From Peptostreptococcaceae bacterium (GTDB lineage Bacteria > Bacillota_A > Clostridia > Peptostreptococcales > Anaerovoracaceae): 7,327 nucleotides of DNA. The notes beneath the pieces were generated by a model. That model saw nothing but the letters and a program-made list of their open reading frames with translations. It was not told the DNA's origin and made no database searches. The stretch covers positions 1 through 7,327 of the forward strand of contig JAENWH010000088.1 in the NCBI GenBank assembly GCA_016650135.1, written 5' to 3'. Shown piece by piece: positions 6,235 to 7,327 of this stretch. Positions within the stretch are counted from its first letter, which is position 1, and every line of letters begins with the position of its first letter. Position numbers and translations under genes: made by a program.

Positions 6235-6263
6235 AACCTTATTATACCTATGAGACAGTGTCG

Positions 6264-7244
6264 CTATTCAGTGGGGGCTTCAATCATGGCAGTCAATCTT
6301 TCAGTAAAATTCAATTGCATTGCATTAAACACCTCAATCGCTGGCACAAACTCTCCTTCGTATTTTATCGTAGTAGTAAACAAGAATCTATCATTGAGCA
6401 GGTCAATAGTTTCAGTTCCTCTTCCTGCTCCAGTTCCAGAAACAACAAACTTGCTCTTGTCGTTCATATCCAATATTGGCTTCGCTTTTGTAAACCATGG
6501 CCTTATCTTATTTTTGCTTAGCTTGCCACCCCTTTTAGGCTTAAGAACAACAGATATGTTGAACGCATCAAAGTAATCTGCAATACCGAGCAAATCGTTT
6601 ATTTTATCGCCTGTTGATCCAGGGAGCAGCTCTCGGATTTCTGTTGGGTCGCCGACCAAACGGAAATCCAAAGATTTTACAGCAAAGAGTTCTTCAACCC
6701 TTTCCAGTCTATCCATATTGAGGATATTGGCTAAATACAAATACTCAGCAAAAGAATTCCCTGTTCGCATCTTGAATCCATTTTGCCTACTATTCTCCAG
6801 GAAGCTAGAAAGGTTATGGGCAAGATTGACATAGGACCCTGCAGCCCTATTAACAAGGAATAGGAGGATACCTGTAGATTTATGAACCATGAAATAGGTA
6901 ACTTCCATCAATGAACCGCCTCCAAGATCAACTGGTTTCAGATTGAGTGTGTCTCCATCCTCTATACCAGTCATAGGCAAGTTTACATCACGCTTTCTAA
7001 GAAGCATCCCAGAAAGAAATCCTTCATACTCTGGGATCACCACACCTTCAACCCGATTGCTATCACATGGGAGAATGATTGTACGTTCTTCATTTTCCAT
7101 TTCATGACGTCTTTCTAGCAGGGACAAAGTCCCAATATATTCCAACAACTCAAGAAGATCACTCCCTGATGCTAGCTCTTCTGTGCCTTGACTTAGCTTT
7201 TGAACCTTAAAAAAATAACCTTTGATGTTTTTTGATTTTGCCAT
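6264..7244 (-). CDS. RexA-like / DUF6731-like soluble protein, 326 aa
   Basis: No membrane segment or signal peptide is seen. The N-terminal half carries an alpha/beta pattern with LMEVTYFMVHKSTGILLFLV (about 112-131) and SYVNLAHNLSSFLE. This recalls the RexA stretch running from SFLFVEGDTIGFARTVFGP to LTDFL, and the DUF6731-type proteins as I remember them. Further on, YFDAFNISVVLKPKRGG (about 224-240) recalls RexA LFDSLDIVIKPKFKR, and the C-terminus (about 286-318) keeps a similar helix. RexA is the cytosolic DNA-binding sensor of lambda exclusion that activates the membrane protein RexB. The likeness is by eye and distant; KwaB (DUF4868) is an alternative. The start has GGATAGG (7257-7251) upstream at 6-7 bases, and it lies 3 bases after the previous gene's stop, suggesting coupled translation. 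Its partner membrane gene follows 29 bases downstream. Confidence 0.7.
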   Translation of the reverse strand: MAKSKNIKGYFFKVQKLSQGTEELASGSDLLELLEYIGTLSLLERRHEMENEERTIILPCDSNRVEGVVIPEYEGFLSGMLLRKRDVNLPMTGIEDGDTLNLKPVDLGGGSLMEVTYFMVHKSTGILLFLVNRAAGSYVNLAHNLSSFLENSRQNGFKMRTGNSFAEYLYLANILNMDRLERVEELFAVKSLDFRLVGDPTEIRELLPGSTGDKINDLLGIADYFDAFNISVVLKPKRGGKLSKNKIRPWFTKAKPILDMNDKSKFVVSGTGAGRGTETIDLLNDRFLFTTTIKYEGEFVPAIEVFNAMQLNFTERLTAMIEAPTE

Positions 7245-7247
7245 TTC

Positions 7248-7327
7248 TTAGCCTATCCTCATTTTTCTATAACCAGGCTTGCTGTTGTAATTTTCAAACA
7301 CGGCTTTCTTTGTTTCAGGATCAACCA
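7248..7327 (-). CDS. 3' end of an unidentified upstream gene
   Basis: On the minus strand a frame is open from the window edge to the TAA at 7250-7248, giving 25 residues that start VDPETKKAVFENYNSKPG and end MRIG. It is too short to identify. The spacing TAA-GAA-ATG to the next gene, with that gene's Shine-Dalgarno inside the last codons of this frame, is the usual sign of translational coupling, which supports this being a genuine gene end. The gene is therefore probably the first or an earlier member of the same operon, and its identity would help define the system. Confidence 0.6.
   Translation of the reverse strand, partial: VDPETKKAVFENYNSKPGYRKMRIG

Noticed and set aside
6241..6246. 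TATAAT upstream of the membrane protein as an independent promoter
   Set aside because: No acceptable -35 at 16-18 bases, and it lies in a 29-base gap inside a co-directional pair. I only mention it under the gene.
1..7327. CRISPR arrays, tRNA or rRNA genes, insertion-sequence ends, diversity-generating elements
   Set aside because: I saw no regularly spaced repeats, cloverleaf, transposase, reverse transcriptase or template/variable repeat pair on either strand.

Overview
This looks like a chromosomal accessory region of a bacterium carrying prophage debris. Shine-Dalgarno sites are strong (GGAGG-type), base composition is moderate to AT-rich, and the genes are short and tightly packed. A spirochaete of the Sphaerochaeta/Treponema type is my best guess from general flavour, but the sequence does not prove it.

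Layout. (1) Positions 1-291 hold the 3' end of a plus-strand thermonuclease-family (SNase-like) gene. It converges on an unrecognised 180-residue minus-strand gene at 311-853. (2) Positions 854-3539 are a decayed prophage segment. Reading the minus strand by hand shows a terminase small-subunit relic (1029-1232, in-frame TGA and early TAG) and a frameshifted phage holin relic (3102-3402). Between them, in the opposite orientation, lies an intact and visibly more AT-rich FRG-domain gene (1538-2911). Its extended -10 promoter sits so close to the ATG that the mRNA is probably leaderless. Imperfect 32-base direct repeats (954-985 and 2914-2945) bracket the terminase relic plus the FRG gene. (3) Positions 3500-7327 form one minus-strand array ending in a good intrinsic terminator (3502-3527). 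In transcription order it holds the tail of an unknown gene, a 326-residue soluble protein, a 173-residue four-helix membrane protein, TcmP (three-Cys-motif partner), and a radical-SAM protein with a CX3CX2C cluster motif.

How the genes may work together. The 326-residue protein and the membrane protein together resemble the lambda RexA/RexB exclusion pair in order, size, topology and some sequence patterns; Kiwa (KwaA/KwaB) is the alternative model. The TcmP plus radical-SAM pair is a recognised but functionally unexplained partnership associated with phage and mobile DNA. A RexAB-like sensor/membrane effector next to TcmP and a radical-SAM enzyme in one co-oriented array, beside prophage relics and an FRG-domain cargo gene, is the best candidate here for an undescribed, probably anti-phage, system. 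That function is inferred; only the gene arrangement and motifs are seen directly.
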